64,000 nt of DNA, taken from assembly GCA_024235095.1 (NCBI GenBank), contig JACKNC010000003.1, positions 1 through 64,000 of the forward strand, in the 5' to 3' direction. This DNA is from Gammaproteobacteria bacterium (GTDB taxonomy: Bacteria; Pseudomonadota; Gammaproteobacteria; Competibacterales; Competibacteraceae). The translations under genes were made by a program, and so were the position numbers. Under the pieces are notes generated by a model. That model did not search any database and was not told the origin of the DNA. It worked only from the letters and a program-made list of their open reading frames with translations. Position 1 is the stretch's first letter, and the number at the start of each line of letters is the position of its first letter. Positions 50,789-60,679 of the stretch are shown here, in pieces.

Positions 50789-52069
50789 TTATCGGCTCAA
50801 CAGCTTTTTAACATCGCTCGGCTCGATCACTCTAAAAGCGTCGTCTTGCAACAAGGTCAGCAGCACAAAATCGGAACCTTGATTGTCATTGGTGAAATCC
50901 ACTCGAATACCGCCAATGTCGTAGGGCTGGCGGCGCGCCGCCTTAAGGAAGTTTTCCCGAGTCAGTGGGCCGTCGATTGCTTGCAGGATGGTGACAAACA
51001 ATTTGCCGACGATGTAGCTTTCCAATGACGTGTAATCCAGATTGTCGCCTAACGCCTGATGCGCTTCTTTAACTACAGGCAAGGGCGCATCGAGCGCTGG
51101 CACGATCTGGGTAGCGATCACCTTGTTGCGAATTTTGTATCCCCGCAGAAGAACCGCTAACGGCTTGCCTGCCGCTGGCGAGGGTGAGCTGAAGATCCAG
51201 TTTTCATCTTTAAGATCGGCGGCATATCCAATGAAGGTAGCCGCTGGGTTGTAAACCGCCGTCGTGGCTACCAGCCGGCAGCGGTTACCGGCGCCGGTTT
51301 CCCATTTTTTCAACGAAAGATAGCCAGGCCGCGCGCTGACCGTATCGCGCGTATAAACCCCGACCGGACCGATATTATTGCGCTCAGGGTTATCCCCCGG
51401 CATGTTCAGGACTTGATCAATCTTGGCGACAATCTCTTCGGTACCTGGTTGCTTCGCCAAGGCGTTGCGAACCCCCTGAACACCGGCCATGCCATAGGCG
51501 TCGTTCTGGGCGTAGGCGCATACTTCGGTCGGTTTGACGCCCGCCGCCAAAGCCGCTTCCACTACGCGCTCTACTTCGGTGGCGTAACTGGCCCGGAAAT
51601 TCAGCACATCGCCAGGTCCGGTGAAGGCGGCGCCGGTGTAAAAGCCGAATGCCGGCACTTTATGCTCAGCCAGCAACGGTAGCACCGCCTTGGTGGTGGG
51701 TGAGCCGAAGCTGTTGACCATCGCAAACACGCCTTGCTCAATCAATTGTTGGGCAGCTTTGATCGTTTCGGGAGGATTGTAAAAATCGTTGACGGCGACG
51801 AATTCGATACGGTGTTTCTGCACGCTTTGGCCAGCCAACGCCGCTTCCATACCGCGTTTCATTGCCTGACCGTACACTTCGAAATCGCCCTCCAGAGGGA
51901 GGGTAGCGCCGATGCGGAGAGTGTCGTTGGTAACGCCAGGCGCTGCGGCCCAACTCCAGGGCGCGATTGCACATAGACCCAGTAGTAGTCCGAGTACGAC
52001 GCTGCTTCGCCATTTTCGCCAGCTTACCGCTCTGCTCATGCCGACGATAGAACGATTTCTTATACACAT
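50789..52069 (-). CDS. solute-binding protein inside chemosensory operon
   Basis: A 426-residue exported type I binding protein (signal segment SSVVLGLLLGLCAIAPWSWA). Related throughout to the protein at 40024-41301; shared blocks include LPLLAEHKVPA, NDAYGMAGV, NIGPVGVY and GPLTRENFLKAARR. ATG 52069 has AGAGG upstream; an internal ATG at 52039 is an alternative. It lies 78-81 bp from the flanking pilI-like and pilJ-like genes with no ABC transporter components, an unusual position that suggests a sensory role. Ligand not predictable from sequence. Confidence 0.9.
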   Translation of the reverse strand: MCIRNRSIVGMSRAVSWRKWRSSVVLGLLLGLCAIAPWSWAAAPGVTNDTLRIGATLPLEGDFEVYGQAMKRGMEAALAGQSVQKHRIEFVAVNDFYNPPETIKAAQQLIEQGVFAMVNSFGSPTTKAVLPLLAEHKVPAFGFYTGAAFTGPGDVLNFRASYATEVERVVEAALAAGVKPTEVCAYAQNDAYGMAGVQGVRNALAKQPGTEEIVAKIDQVLNMPGDNPERNNIGPVGVYTRDTVSARPGYLSLKKWETGAGNRCRLVATTAVYNPAATFIGYAADLKDENWIFSSPSPAAGKPLAVLLRGYKIRNKVIATQIVPALDAPLPVVKEAHQALGDNLDYTSLESYIVGKLFVTILQAIDGPLTRENFLKAARRQPYDIGGIRVDFTNDNQGSDFVLLTLLQDDAFRVIEPSDVKKLLSR

Positions 52070-52147
52070 GCTGCGATACCTCTTTTTAGGTTCCTTCTAT
52101 CCTGGTTTGTTGCCGGCAGCAACCACTCCAGTTTAACGTTGCCGGCA

Positions 52148-52696
52148 TCAGGTGATTCCAGCGGCTTGCCCGCCTAATGCCCTAAAGAAGCTTTGATGAT
52201 CAAACTCCAGCCAGATTTGCTCGTCCTGCGCATAGCCTCTGGCGACATGAGGCCGCAGCGCCGTGGGTAGTGGCGGCAGCCGGGAAAGCGCTTGACGGGT
52301 GATCGCTGGCCGGGGCAGGCCATCAACAAACAGGCCCACTGCGCGCTCGCCTCGATCCAGGACCAGCAGCCAGCGCTTTTCTCGCGCGCCTTCTTCCAGT
52401 TGCAAAAGCTGTTTCACATCGAATACCGGCGCCAGGTTGCCACGCAGGTTGATCAGCCCCGAAAACCAGGGAGGCGCGTTGGGCAGCGGATAAACCACCC
52501 AGCGCTCCAGCACTTCGCTGGTGGTGTCTTGATCGATCAGCAAGCCAATATCGCCGATTCGGAAACCGTAGCGCGCGCGCCGGCTTTCGACTCGGTCGAG
52601 ACCGCCGACAATGCCGGGAGGCGGTTTGAAGCGATTGAGCGCCGCGCTGGGCTCCAGCCAGCGCCGGGGCATTTGGCCAGCTTTGTCATTGTTCAT
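52148..52696 (-). CDS. pilI: PilI/CheW-like coupling protein
   Basis: A 182-residue CheW-domain protein: FRIGDIGLLIDQDTTSEVLE, PPWFSGLINLRGNLAPVFDV, and a C-terminal stretch ending EQIWLEFDHQSFFRALGG. ATG 52696 (MNNDKAGQMPRRW) lies 26 bp after the pilH-like stop; the longer frame reaching 52810 overlaps that gene and is not credible. It should link the PilJ-like receptor to the ChpA-like kinase. Confidence 0.87.
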   Translation of the reverse strand: MNNDKAGQMPRRWLEPSAALNRFKPPPGIVGGLDRVESRRARYGFRIGDIGLLIDQDTTSEVLERWVVYPLPNAPPWFSGLINLRGNLAPVFDVKQLLQLEEGAREKRWLLVLDRGERAVGLFVDGLPRPAITRQALSRLPPLPTALRPHVARGYAQDEQIWLEFDHQSFFRALGGQAAGIT

Positions 52697-52722
52697 CAGG
52701 GGTTCCAGCCGACTAAAGCCAC

Positions 52723-53088
52723 TTAGGAGAATGCTTTCAACTGATCGGTGATGGCGTCTGCAACGTAAGGCTTGGTGATGTAGCCCTTGCCGCCTTGCAT
52801 CTGCGCCCACAAACGGTCAGCTTTCTGATTTTTGCTGGTTACGAAGATCACTGGAATGCTCTTGGTTTCGGATTCGTTGCCGAGCGAACGACAAGCGGCG
52901 TATCCGTCCATGTCAGGCATGATGATGTCCATAAAAATCAGATCAGGTTTTTCCGCCTTAGCTTTTTCAATGGCTTCTTTACCATTAGTGGCGGTGACTA
53001 TGGCGCAGCCTGCCTCGCTGAGGATGCTTTTGATGTTCGCCAGATCAGTTGGGGAATCATCAACAACCAAGACTTTTCGTACCGGCAT
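52723..53088 (-). CDS. pilH: PilH-like single-domain response regulator
   Basis: A 121-residue receiver domain. Acidic pocket and phospho-acceptor: VLVVDDSPTDL and DLIFMDIIMPDMDG (Asp near 52), with conserved Thr in VIFVTSK and Lys in ITKPY. No output domain. A very strong AAGGAGG precedes the ATG. In Pil-Chp systems PilH dampens or diverts phosphoryl flow from ChpA. Confidence 0.93.
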   Translation of the reverse strand: MPVRKVLVVDDSPTDLANIKSILSEAGCAIVTATNGKEAIEKAKAEKPDLIFMDIIMPDMDGYAACRSLGNESETKSIPVIFVTSKNQKADRLWAQMQGGKGYITKPYVADAITDQLKAFS

Positions 53089-53188
53089 GGAAACCTCCTT
53101 TAATTTGATTTAATCAATTAAAACACACGCTTTCATATTTGACACAGACTGTTTCAGCGATTATCCAAAAAACGGGATGTCTGGGATT

Positions 53189-53986
53189 TTAAGGGGATTT
53201 CAAATACTTCTTGACCACTTTTTGAAAAGCGTTTTGTTTGGCGGGCTTGGTTAGATAAGTGTCGCAACCCGCCAATGCGCCCTTAACGCGATCGAAAGGC
53301 GATGACTTGCTGGTCAGCATGATGATCGGCGTCTTCTTCCTGGCTTTGTTTCGTTTAATCGTCTTGCAGATCTGGTAACCGTCGATTCCGGGCAACACGA
53401 CATCCAGGAAGATGATGTCATAGTCTTGTTGCGCCAAGAGTTCGAATGCGTCTTCACCGGATTCAGCGGTGTCAGTCCGGATGCCAAGCAGCTTCAATTC
53501 CAACTCAACCTGTTTTCTGACCGTGCTGCTGTCATCCACCACGAGCGCCGTGAAAAGCGGAGCGTCGGCAGGCGGTTGTTCATCAGCCGCCGGAGTTTCT
53601 GTGCCGATGATGCGTTCCTGAGCGTGAGTGGAGGCAGTGATCAGTTGGCCAGCGACCTGATCCAGCACTGTCAGTACGCGGGTGGCTACGAAAGGCCGGC
53701 GAATGGAGTAGGATTGTTCGCTAGGCGCCTGATCTTTGGTGACCATGACGGACACGAGCGGGGCCGACAGATTTCCGTCGGTTGAAGATAGTTTAAAAGA
53801 CCGCCATTCCGCTATAGCTTCGGGGTTTTCCGCGTCGACCATCAAAATTTGGATCGGCTCGCCAGCAGTAGCGAAAGAATAGGTGTGGGGGCGATAAAGA
53901 GAGAGCTTGAAGATATTTCTCAAGACATTTCGCTCGTTTTCGGGAATTCCGATCAAGGCAACGCTAAAGGGTTTCTTCTCGCTCAT
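53189..53986 (-). CDS. response regulator with N-terminal extension (PilG-like position)
   Basis: A 265-residue protein. A receiver domain lies in the second half (TALVVDDSSTVRKQV, DIIFLDVVLPGIDG, IIMLTSK, LTKPAK). The first 130 residues form a separate domain that looks like a degenerate receiver (SVALIGIPENERNVL, IQILMVDAENPEAIAEW, IRRPFVATRVL) without a full acidic pocket. GAGGAG precedes the ATG. It heads the chemosensory operon where PilG normally sits, but the pseudo-receiver fusion is not standard PilG. Confidence 0.85.
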   Translation of the reverse strand: MSEKKPFSVALIGIPENERNVLRNIFKLSLYRPHTYSFATAGEPIQILMVDAENPEAIAEWRSFKLSSTDGNLSAPLVSVMVTKDQAPSEQSYSIRRPFVATRVLTVLDQVAGQLITASTHAQERIIGTETPAADEQPPADAPLFTALVVDDSSTVRKQVELELKLLGIRTDTAESGEDAFELLAQQDYDIIFLDVVLPGIDGYQICKTIKRNKARKKTPIIMLTSKSSPFDRVKGALAGCDTYLTKPAKQNAFQKVVKKYLKSP

Positions 53987-54293
53987 AAAATCCCCACTCC
54001 TCCTCTTTCCATCTTCTATTCGTTATTATTTTAAAGGCATTGTTGGAATTATGGAAAAATTTTAGCTTGGAACACAGGCGCTAAGAGACTCCCGTTTGGT
54101 GTGGCTGGGAGCTTGTAATGGCGTCAATAAGCATTGACTATAGTTGCCAGAAGTTTCAATGCAAGATAGAAGAGTAAGAAAAAATTGCGAAGTGACCAAG
54201 GGCGAGTAGGAACGCGCATGTCGGGCAAATCCTGTACCCGACCTACCGGCTGCGACATCAATTCCATAAGAATCATCGAAGTGACCGTTCAGT

Positions 54294-54384
54294 CCTCCCT
54301 TTTGGCAAAGGGGGGCTAGGGGAGATTCTGGCCCCAGCGCCCGTGCGGAATCCCCCCCGACCCCCCTTTTTCAAAGGGGGGAGG
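54294..54384. repeat. inverted CCTCCC-TTT-AAAGGGGGG repeats
   Basis: Copy A (54294-54328: CCTCCCTTTTGGCAAAGGGG, ending GATTC) and copy B (54348-54384) are inverted relatives. Each is itself a hairpin of the CCCCCTTT/AAAGGGGG type. This C-rich/G-rich intergenic repeat family is widespread in bacterial genomes; function unknown. Confidence 0.75.
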
Positions 54385-54556
54385 TGAATGCTTATCCATC
54401 GAAGAACCAATAATTCGGACCTTTTTGGCTAATTTATTGCGATCCCTCGAAATCACCGCACGCACCGGTAAAACGCTTCCGATTTCGTCGTGTGGTCGTC
54501 ACCTTAAATCAGCCGACGCGGAAGGGTGATAAAAATCTCGTTCTATTGCAGCCATT

Positions 54557-54584
54557 ACCGTTCTCCCGCAAGCGGGAGAACGGT
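54557..54584. repeat. perfect 13-bp hairpin downstream of gdhB
   Basis: ACCGTTCTCCCGC (54557-54569), AA, GCGGGAGAACGGT (54572-54584). It lies 43 bp downstream of the gdhB stop. No T-run follows on the - strand, so it may stabilise the mRNA 3' end or be a dispersed repeat rather than a classical terminator. Confidence 0.7.
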
Positions 54585-54627
54585 TGGAGATGATAACACA
54601 ATGAGAACTATTATTAATTGACCGTAC

Positions 54628-57600
54628 TCACCCGCGCGTCAAACCGCGTAGTTCGCGCAAGGCCACCGACACCATGGGCATATCGAGACCGCCGCTTTGC
54701 CGCAACTCGGCCACGACCTGGGTGTAACGCTCGAACTGGGTGTGATGCGCGGTTTCCCATGCTGAAATCAGCGTTCCCGCACCATAACCCGGTGGACATT
54801 CAGCAAATACCCCCGTAGTCAACTCGGCGACGATGCCCGACAGATCATCGCGCAAGGCGTCGCGCGCCAGCATCTGCCAATGGCTTTCAATAGGCAGTTG
54901 GCGAATCTGTTGACTGAGCCACAGCAGATCAAGTTGGCTGACCAGTTCAAAATAAATGGACGCCACCTCTTCAACCCGCCGGTCAGCGTGCCGGGCAATC
55001 TCGGCGATGTCCAGCGCCGAATAAAGCGGCAGCAAACTGACCACCCGCCGGGCCAGCGGCTCCGGCGCGCCGGCTTGCACATAATCGGTCGCCGCGTCGT
55101 CAAAAGCGCCGCGCTCAGCGTCCTGGAACAACCGATCAAGCGTTGCTGACAGACCGGTGATGGCGTCACTAAACAACGTGACGGTTGACGCCAGATCATT
55201 GAGATAGTTCGGCCGGCGCAGGAACCAGCGCACACTGCGCGCCGCCAGGCGGATGATTTCGGCGAACAACGCATTCTGAATCGCCGCGGGTACGGACGTG
55301 TCCAGCGCTTCAATATCCTGCCACAGCTCCGCAAGGCGATAGGCGTCGCGGGTCACTACATAGGCTTTCAGCACCTGTCCAGCAGTGGCGCCGGTTTCCT
55401 CAGCCAAGCGGAAGGCGAACGTGCTGCCTACTCGGTTAATCATTTCATTGATGACGCAGGTGGCGATGATTTCCCGCCGCAGAGGATGCCGCGCAATCAC
55501 CGCCGGAAAGCGTTCACGAACCAGAGTTGGGAAATAGCTTTCCAATACTGCGCCCACCAGCGGATCTTCCGGGGCGTCGGAAGCCACGACTGCATCGTAA
55601 AGATCGAGTTTGCTGTAGGCCAGCAGCACCGACAGCTCCGGCAGGGTCAGCCCTTGTCCCGCCGCGCGCCGCTCAGCCAGTTCTTCATCGTCCGGCAGGA
55701 ATTCCAGCGCCCGGTTCAGCCGACCGGTCTTTTCCAGATGCCGCATATAGCGCGTCTGCTCGTCCAGCAAGCTCGCGCTGCGAGCCACCATCACACTGAG
55801 AATCTGCGTTTGCTGAATATTGTCGTGCAACACCAGGGTCGCTACTTCGTCGGTCATAGCCGCCAGCAATTGATCGCGCTGTTTCCGGGTCAATTCGCCA
55901 TCGGCCTCTACGACATTCAGCAGAATCTTGATGTTGACCTCGTGATCCGAGCAGTCCACACCCGCCGAATTGTCAATGGCGTCGGTGTAGATGCGCCCGC
56001 CGGCTCGGGCGAATTCGATGCGCCCATTCTGAGTCAAGCCCAGATTGCCACCTTCGCCCACCACCCGGCAGCGCAACTCCACGCCGTTGACGCGAATCGC
56101 GTCATTGGCGCGATCGCCGGCGTCGGCGTGACTCTCGTCAGTTGCCTTGACATACGTGCCGATGCCGCCGTTGTACAGCAAATCCACTGGGGCTTTCAGA
56201 ATGGCCCGGATCAGCGCCTCACTGGTCAGGGTGGGGAAGTCAACGCCGATAGCCCGCTGCGCTTCCTTCGATAAAGTGATCGACTTGGCGCTGCGCGGCC
56301 ACACGCCGCCGCCTTTGGACAGCAGTTTCCCGTCGTAATCCGCCCAGGATGAACGTGGCAGGGCAAACATCCGTTCACGTTCAATGAAACTGATTTCAGG
56401 ATCCGGGTTCGGGTCGATAAAGATATGGCGGTGATCGAACGCCGCGATCAGCCGGATATGGCGGGAACGCAGCATCCCGTTGCCAAACACGTCGCCGGAC
56501 ATATCGCCAATGCCGGCCACAGTGAAATCCTGGGTCTGGGTATCCAGGCCCAGTTCGCGGAAATGGCGCTTGACCGACTCCCAAGCGCCGCGCGCGGTGA
56601 TGCCCATTTTCTTGTGGTCGTACCCAGCGGAGCCGCCGGAAGCAAAAGCGTCGTCCAGCCAGAAGCTGTATTCCCGCGCTATGGCGTTCGCGGTATCAGA
56701 GAAGGTCGCTGTGCCCTTGTCCGCCGCGACCACCAGATAGGCATCGTCCTCGTCATGGCGCACCACATTGGGCGGAGGCGCGACCTGCCCGGCTACCAGA
56801 TTGTCGGTAATATCCAGCAACCCGCGCAAATAGGTCTGGTAACAGGCGATGCCTTCCCGCAACAGCGCGTCACGATCGCCGGGCGGCGGCGGACGCTTGA
56901 CCACGAAACCGCCCTTGGAACCGGTCGGCACGATGACGGCGTTCTTAACGACCTGCGCCTTGACCAGGCCCAGGACTTCGGTGCGGAAATCCTCCATGCG
57001 GTCGGACCAGCGCAAGCCGCCGCGCGCCACATGGCCACCGCGCAGATGGACGCCTTCGATGCGCGGCGAAAATACGAAAATCTCGAACATCGGGCGCGGC
57101 TCCGGCAGACCAGGCACCTGTTTGGGATCAAACTTAAAGGACAGGTAATGCTTCAAATCCGCACCCTCTTCGCGCCGATAGTAATTCGTGCGCAAGGTCG
57201 CGCGAATCAGAGCTAGGAACTGCCGCAGGATGCGATCATCGTCGATATTCTCCACCTGATCCAGCGCTTCCAGAATCGCCTTGACTTTAGTTTCCTCATG
57301 GGCGCTTCGGTCGCCGGCATGGTTCGGATCGAAACGGATTTCGAAGAGTTCGATCAGCGCCCGCACGATAGCGGGGTGGGCGGCGACCGTGGCCTGCACG
57401 TAGGAACGGCTGAAGGTGAAGCCAATCTGCCGCAGATATTGTCCATAGGCGCGCAGCACTTTGACTTGCCGCCAGTCCAGTCCGGCGACTAACACCAGGC
57501 GGTTGAAATTGTCGTTTTCCACCTCACCGCGCCAGATTTTCAGGAACGCTTCGTGAAACAGCGTGCGCAGGCGTTCAATCGGCAATTCACCGCGATCGTG

Positions 57601-59445
57601 GCGCAGACCGAAGTCGTGAATCCACACCGGCGGCGCATTGCGACGGGCGATGTAATAAGGCTGTTCGTCGATGACCCGTACCCCCATGTGCTCCAGCATG
57701 GGCAGGCTGTCGGACAGATTCACTGGCCGTTCCGCATGATAAATGCGGAAACGCAACGCGCCTGGCGGGTCCTCCAGCAGTACATACAGGTTCACTGCAA
57801 TACCGCCACAGGACTCCAAAGTTTCCATCATATCAATGTCATAGACGGCAGCGCGCCCCCCGACGGTTTCCCGATAGGCTGCTGGAAATCCTTCACCATA
57901 GCGTAACATCCGCTGGTTGCCCAATTCCTCGCCACAGTGGTCGACCAGTGCTTCCGCCAGTTTATCCTCCCAAAGTCGGGCGGTTTCCGCCAGGCGCTGC
58001 TCCAGTTCACGCACGTCGTATTCCGGCGCGGAACCGGGCGGGGTATGGATGATCATCAGCACCCGCGCCAGCATCGATTCCAGGAGCTGCACGGAAAACT
58101 CGGCGGAGGTTCCGGCGAACGCCGCCATCAACACGCTCTGCATCCGTTCGCGCAATTCGGTGTTGTAGCGATCGCGCGGGACGAAGATCAGACAGGAGAA
58201 GAAGCGCCCGTAGGGGTCGCGCCGCACGAAGAGCCGGGTTTTCTGGCGCTCGCCCAGTCGCAGGATGCCCATTGCGGTCATGTAAAGCTGTTCCTCGTCG
58301 ATCTGAAACAGCTCGTCGCGCGGGTATTGCTCCAGTAACACCGCCAGTGCCTTGGCACCGTGACTGTTGGGCAGAAATCCGGTGCGCTCCATCACCCGGC
58401 CCACTTTGCGCCTCAGCAATGGAATGTCGGTCGGACTGGCGTTATAGGCGGTAAAAGTGAACAGGCCCAGAAAGCGATGTTCGCCGATCACTTCACCCTG
58501 GTGATCAAAGCGCTTGACGCCGATGTAATCCAGATAAGCCTGCCGATGCACGGTGGCGCGAGCGTTGCTTTTTGCCAGAATGAGTAATTTTCGCTCGCGG
58601 GCCTGGGCGCGCACCTCGGGCGGCAGGGTGGCGAAGCTGCCGGATACTGCGTCAGTGCCGCCGCGCAGGATGCCCAGCCCGGAATCCGGCGTGACCCGCA
58701 GCACATCGGTGTCGCCCTCTTTCCCAAGGTCATATTGCCGGTAGCCGAGCAAGGTGAAATGGTTATTGGCGATCCATTGCAGAAAGTCGCGATCCTCGGC
58801 GGTTTGCGCGGCGTCCTGGGGCGGCGGATTGCGGTTAATCTCCGCCAGTACTTCGCCCAGACGCGCCTGCATAGCCGGCCAATCTTCCACCGCAGCGCGC
58901 ACATCGGCGAGCACCCGCGCTAATCCGGATTGCAGGGCTTCCAGTGCCGCTGCGTCGCTGCGCCGGTCCACTTCCAGGTGAATCAGGGATTCCAGTTTGC
59001 CTACCGAATCATGGCGATCGGCGGCGACATCCAGCAATTGGCTGGTTTCATCGCGCACCACGCGCATGACGGGATGAATGATCAAATGCAGGGTCAGGCC
59101 CTGGCGATTGATCTCGGGCACGATCGAATCCACCAGAAACGGCATGTCGTCGTTCAAGATTTCAATAATAGTATGCGGCGACTGCCAGCCTTGTTCCGGG
59201 ACGTTTGGGTTATAAACACGCAGCTTGGGCAGGCCATCGCCCAGTTGCTGGATAAAATGCCAGTGGGAAAGCACTGCGCCGTAGAGATCTTCGACCGAGC
59301 GTTGCGCCAAGTCATCAGGATCGACCTGCTGGTAGTAGTTCGCGACAAAGCGCGCCACAACATCGACTTGCTCGCCAGCCATGCGGGTTCGCACCTGATG
59401 GATGACGTTTTCAATCAGTTCGAGTTTGCGGTCTTCGATATTCAT
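54628..59445 (-). CDS. gdhB: large NAD-specific glutamate dehydrogenase
   Basis: A 1605-residue (about 180 kDa class) NAD-dependent glutamate dehydrogenase converting glutamate to 2-oxoglutarate and ammonium. The N-terminal half is the regulatory region of this class. The catalytic part has HVARGGLRWSDRMEDFRTEV, then KAQVVKNAVIVPTGSKGGFV, with later GIGDMSGDVFGNGML and NYLNDLASTVTLF. ATG 59445 (MNIEDRKLELIENVIHQ) has GGGAGAA upstream and gives the usual length; the frame runs on to 60069 only as non-homologous sequence overlapping the divergent peptidase gene. Confidence 0.96.
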   Translation of the reverse strand: MNIEDRKLELIENVIHQVRTRMAGEQVDVVARFVANYYQQVDPDDLAQRSVEDLYGAVLSHWHFIQQLGDGLPKLRVYNPNVPEQGWQSPHTIIEILNDDMPFLVDSIVPEINRQGLTLHLIIHPVMRVVRDETSQLLDVAADRHDSVGKLESLIHLEVDRRSDAAALEALQSGLARVLADVRAAVEDWPAMQARLGEVLAEINRNPPPQDAAQTAEDRDFLQWIANNHFTLLGYRQYDLGKEGDTDVLRVTPDSGLGILRGGTDAVSGSFATLPPEVRAQARERKLLILAKSNARATVHRQAYLDYIGVKRFDHQGEVIGEHRFLGLFTFTAYNASPTDIPLLRRKVGRVMERTGFLPNSHGAKALAVLLEQYPRDELFQIDEEQLYMTAMGILRLGERQKTRLFVRRDPYGRFFSCLIFVPRDRYNTELRERMQSVLMAAFAGTSAEFSVQLLESMLARVLMIIHTPPGSAPEYDVRELEQRLAETARLWEDKLAEALVDHCGEELGNQRMLRYGEGFPAAYRETVGGRAAVYDIDMMETLESCGGIAVNLYVLLEDPPGALRFRIYHAERPVNLSDSLPMLEHMGVRVIDEQPYYIARRNAPPVWIHDFGLRHDRGELPIERLRTLFHEAFLKIWRGEVENDNFNRLVLVAGLDWRQVKVLRAYGQYLRQIGFTFSRSYVQATVAAHPAIVRALIELFEIRFDPNHAGDRSAHEETKVKAILEALDQVENIDDDRILRQFLALIRATLRTNYYRREEGADLKHYLSFKFDPKQVPGLPEPRPMFEIFVFSPRIEGVHLRGGHVARGGLRWSDRMEDFRTEVLGLVKAQVVKNAVIVPTGSKGGFVVKRPPPPGDRDALLREGIACYQTYLRGLLDITDNLVAGQVAPPPNVVRHDEDDAYLVVAADKGTATFSDTANAIAREYSFWLDDAFASGGSAGYDHKKMGITARGAWESVKRHFRELGLDTQTQDFTVAGIGDMSGDVFGNGMLRSRHIRLIAAFDHRHIFIDPNPDPEISFIERERMFALPRSSWADYDGKLLSKGGGVWPRSAKSITLSKEAQRAIGVDFPTLTSEALIRAILKAPVDLLYNGGIGTYVKATDESHADAGDRANDAIRVNGVELRCRVVGEGGNLGLTQNGRIEFARAGGRIYTDAIDNSAGVDCSDHEVNIKILLNVVEADGELTRKQRDQLLAAMTDEVATLVLHDNIQQTQILSVMVARSASLLDEQTRYMRHLEKTGRLNRALEFLPDDEELAERRAAGQGLTLPELSVLLAYSKLDLYDAVVASDAPEDPLVGAVLESYFPTLVRERFPAVIARHPLRREIIATCVINEMINRVGSTFAFRLAEETGATAGQVLKAYVVTRDAYRLAELWQDIEALDTSVPAAIQNALFAEIIRLAARSVRWFLRRPNYLNDLASTVTLFSDAITGLSATLDRLFQDAERGAFDDAATDYVQAGAPEPLARRVVSLLPLYSALDIAEIARHADRRVEEVASIYFELVSQLDLLWLSQQIRQLPIESHWQMLARDALRDDLSGIVAELTTGVFAECPPGYGAGTLISAWETAHHTQFERYTQVVAELRQSGGLDMPMVSVALRELRGLTRG

Positions 59446-59806
59446 TATGGTTCTCCCGGGGCATCCGATGATGAAGATCATCCTAATCAGGATAGCAGGC
59501 GTTTGTTGACTGTGACCCAAGATCACCTTTTCAGGCGATTGCAAACGTTGGTCACAAAGTACAGACTGCGATGGCCATTGCAACGGAGACCTGGGTAAAG
59601 GGTCGCTCTTATGATTGTTAATGGAGGTGAAGGCTGGGATGAGAGTTGAACAGTTACGTTCAGGCGATCTCGTTCCGGCTGAATCCACCCCTGTGAGCGG
59701 TCCAGACCGCTGCGACGGTCCACTTTGCCGCAACTGGCGACAGCGGCTGCATTCTGATAATGTTACATAGTTTAAATCAGGCGACAACATTAGTGAGGAG
59801 CGATGT
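59446..59806. other. divergent promoter region gdhB / ypfJ-like
   Basis: A 361-bp region between divergent genes. It should hold both promoters, but I see no convincing regulator box or structured RNA. GAGGAG lies just before the ATG at 59807. Confidence 0.5.
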
Positions 59807-60679
59807 ATGCGTTGGCGTGATCTTCGGCGCAGCCGGAATGTGGAAGACCGACGTGATGAATCCCCTTCCGCGGAGCGAGGCGGAGGGGGCGGCGTGCGGC
59901 TCGGTGGGACGGGGTTGCTGCTAGTGCTGGTGGCCAGCCTGATCTTCGGGGTCAATCCGCTGGAGGTGATGAATCTGCTGGGGAATGCGCCGACCACCTC
60001 GGTCCCCCGGCAAACGCCGCCCCGGTCGCCCTCTCCGGATGATCCAATGGCGGACTTTGTCAGCGCCATTCTGGGCGATACCGAAGATGTGTGGAGCCGC
60101 TGGTTTCAGACCCAGGGTGGTCAGTATCCGCCGCCAAAGCTCGTTTTGTTTCGTGATGCGGTGCAATCCGCCTGCGGTTTCGCCAATGCGGCGGTGGGTC
60201 CGTTCTATTGCCCCGGCGACCGACAGGTTTATCTCGATCTGGCGTTTTTCCAGGAACTGTCCCAACGCTTCGGCGCCCCTGGCGATTTTGCGCGCGCCTA
60301 CGTCATTGCCCACGAGATCGGCCATCATGTCCAGAACGTGATCGGCCTCTCCGAAAAGATTCAGGCGCAACGACGACAACTGCCCGAAGCGCAAGCCAAC
60401 GCTCTGTCGGTATTAATGGAATTACAGGCGGATTGTCTGGCCGGGATTTGGGGCCATTTTGCCCAACAACAGGGTGTACTGGAGCCTGGCGACATCGAGG
60501 CGGCGCTGCGCGCCGCCGCCGCAATCGGAGATGATCGTCTCCAGCGACAGGCGCGCGGCGTGGTAATCCCTGATTCTTTCACGCACGGCACCTCGCAACA
60601 ACGCACACAATGGTTCACGCGAGGGCTGGAAACCGGCGATGTCAAGGCCTGTAACACGTTCGTCGCACAGCGCCCTTAA
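59807..60679 (+). CDS. ypfJ: YpfJ-family neutral zinc metallopeptidase
   Basis: A 290-residue protein with an N-terminal membrane anchor (GGTGLLLVLVASLIFGVNPL, about 32-51) and a zincin catalytic domain. The HEIGHH motif (VIAHEIGHHVQN) gives the zinc ligands and catalytic Glu, and ELQADCLAGIWGHF provides the conserved downstream acidic region. Also typical are CGFANAAVGPFYCPGDRQVY and RTQWFTRGLETGD. GAGGAG precedes the ATG. Physiological substrate unknown. Confidence 0.93.
   Translation: MRWRDLRRSRNVEDRRDESPSAERGGGGGVRLGGTGLLLVLVASLIFGVNPLEVMNLLGNAPTTSVPRQTPPRSPSPDDPMADFVSAILGDTEDVWSRWFQTQGGQYPPPKLVLFRDAVQSACGFANAAVGPFYCPGDRQVYLDLAFFQELSQRFGAPGDFARAYVIAHEIGHHVQNVIGLSEKIQAQRRQLPEAQANALSVLMELQADCLAGIWGHFAQQQGVLEPGDIEAALRAAAAIGDDRLQRQARGVVIPDSFTHGTSQQRTQWFTRGLETGDVKACNTFVAQRP

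Larger units (their letters stand above)
53987..54627. other. intergenic region with dispersed repeats
   Basis: No supported gene. It is the upstream side of the chemosensory operon and the downstream side of gdhB. It contains a pair of inverted polypurine/polypyrimidine repeats (54294-54384) and a 13-bp perfect hairpin (54557-54584), annotated separately. Confidence 0.6.

Noticed and set aside
56425..57216. 263-codon + strand frame inside gdhB
   Set aside because: Antisense shadow of the GDH catalytic region.
59446..60069. N-terminal extension of gdhB giving about 1813 residues
   Set aside because: The extra sequence overlaps the divergent ypfJ gene, is Pro/Arg/Ser-rich and is not GDH-like; ATG 59445 gives the family length.
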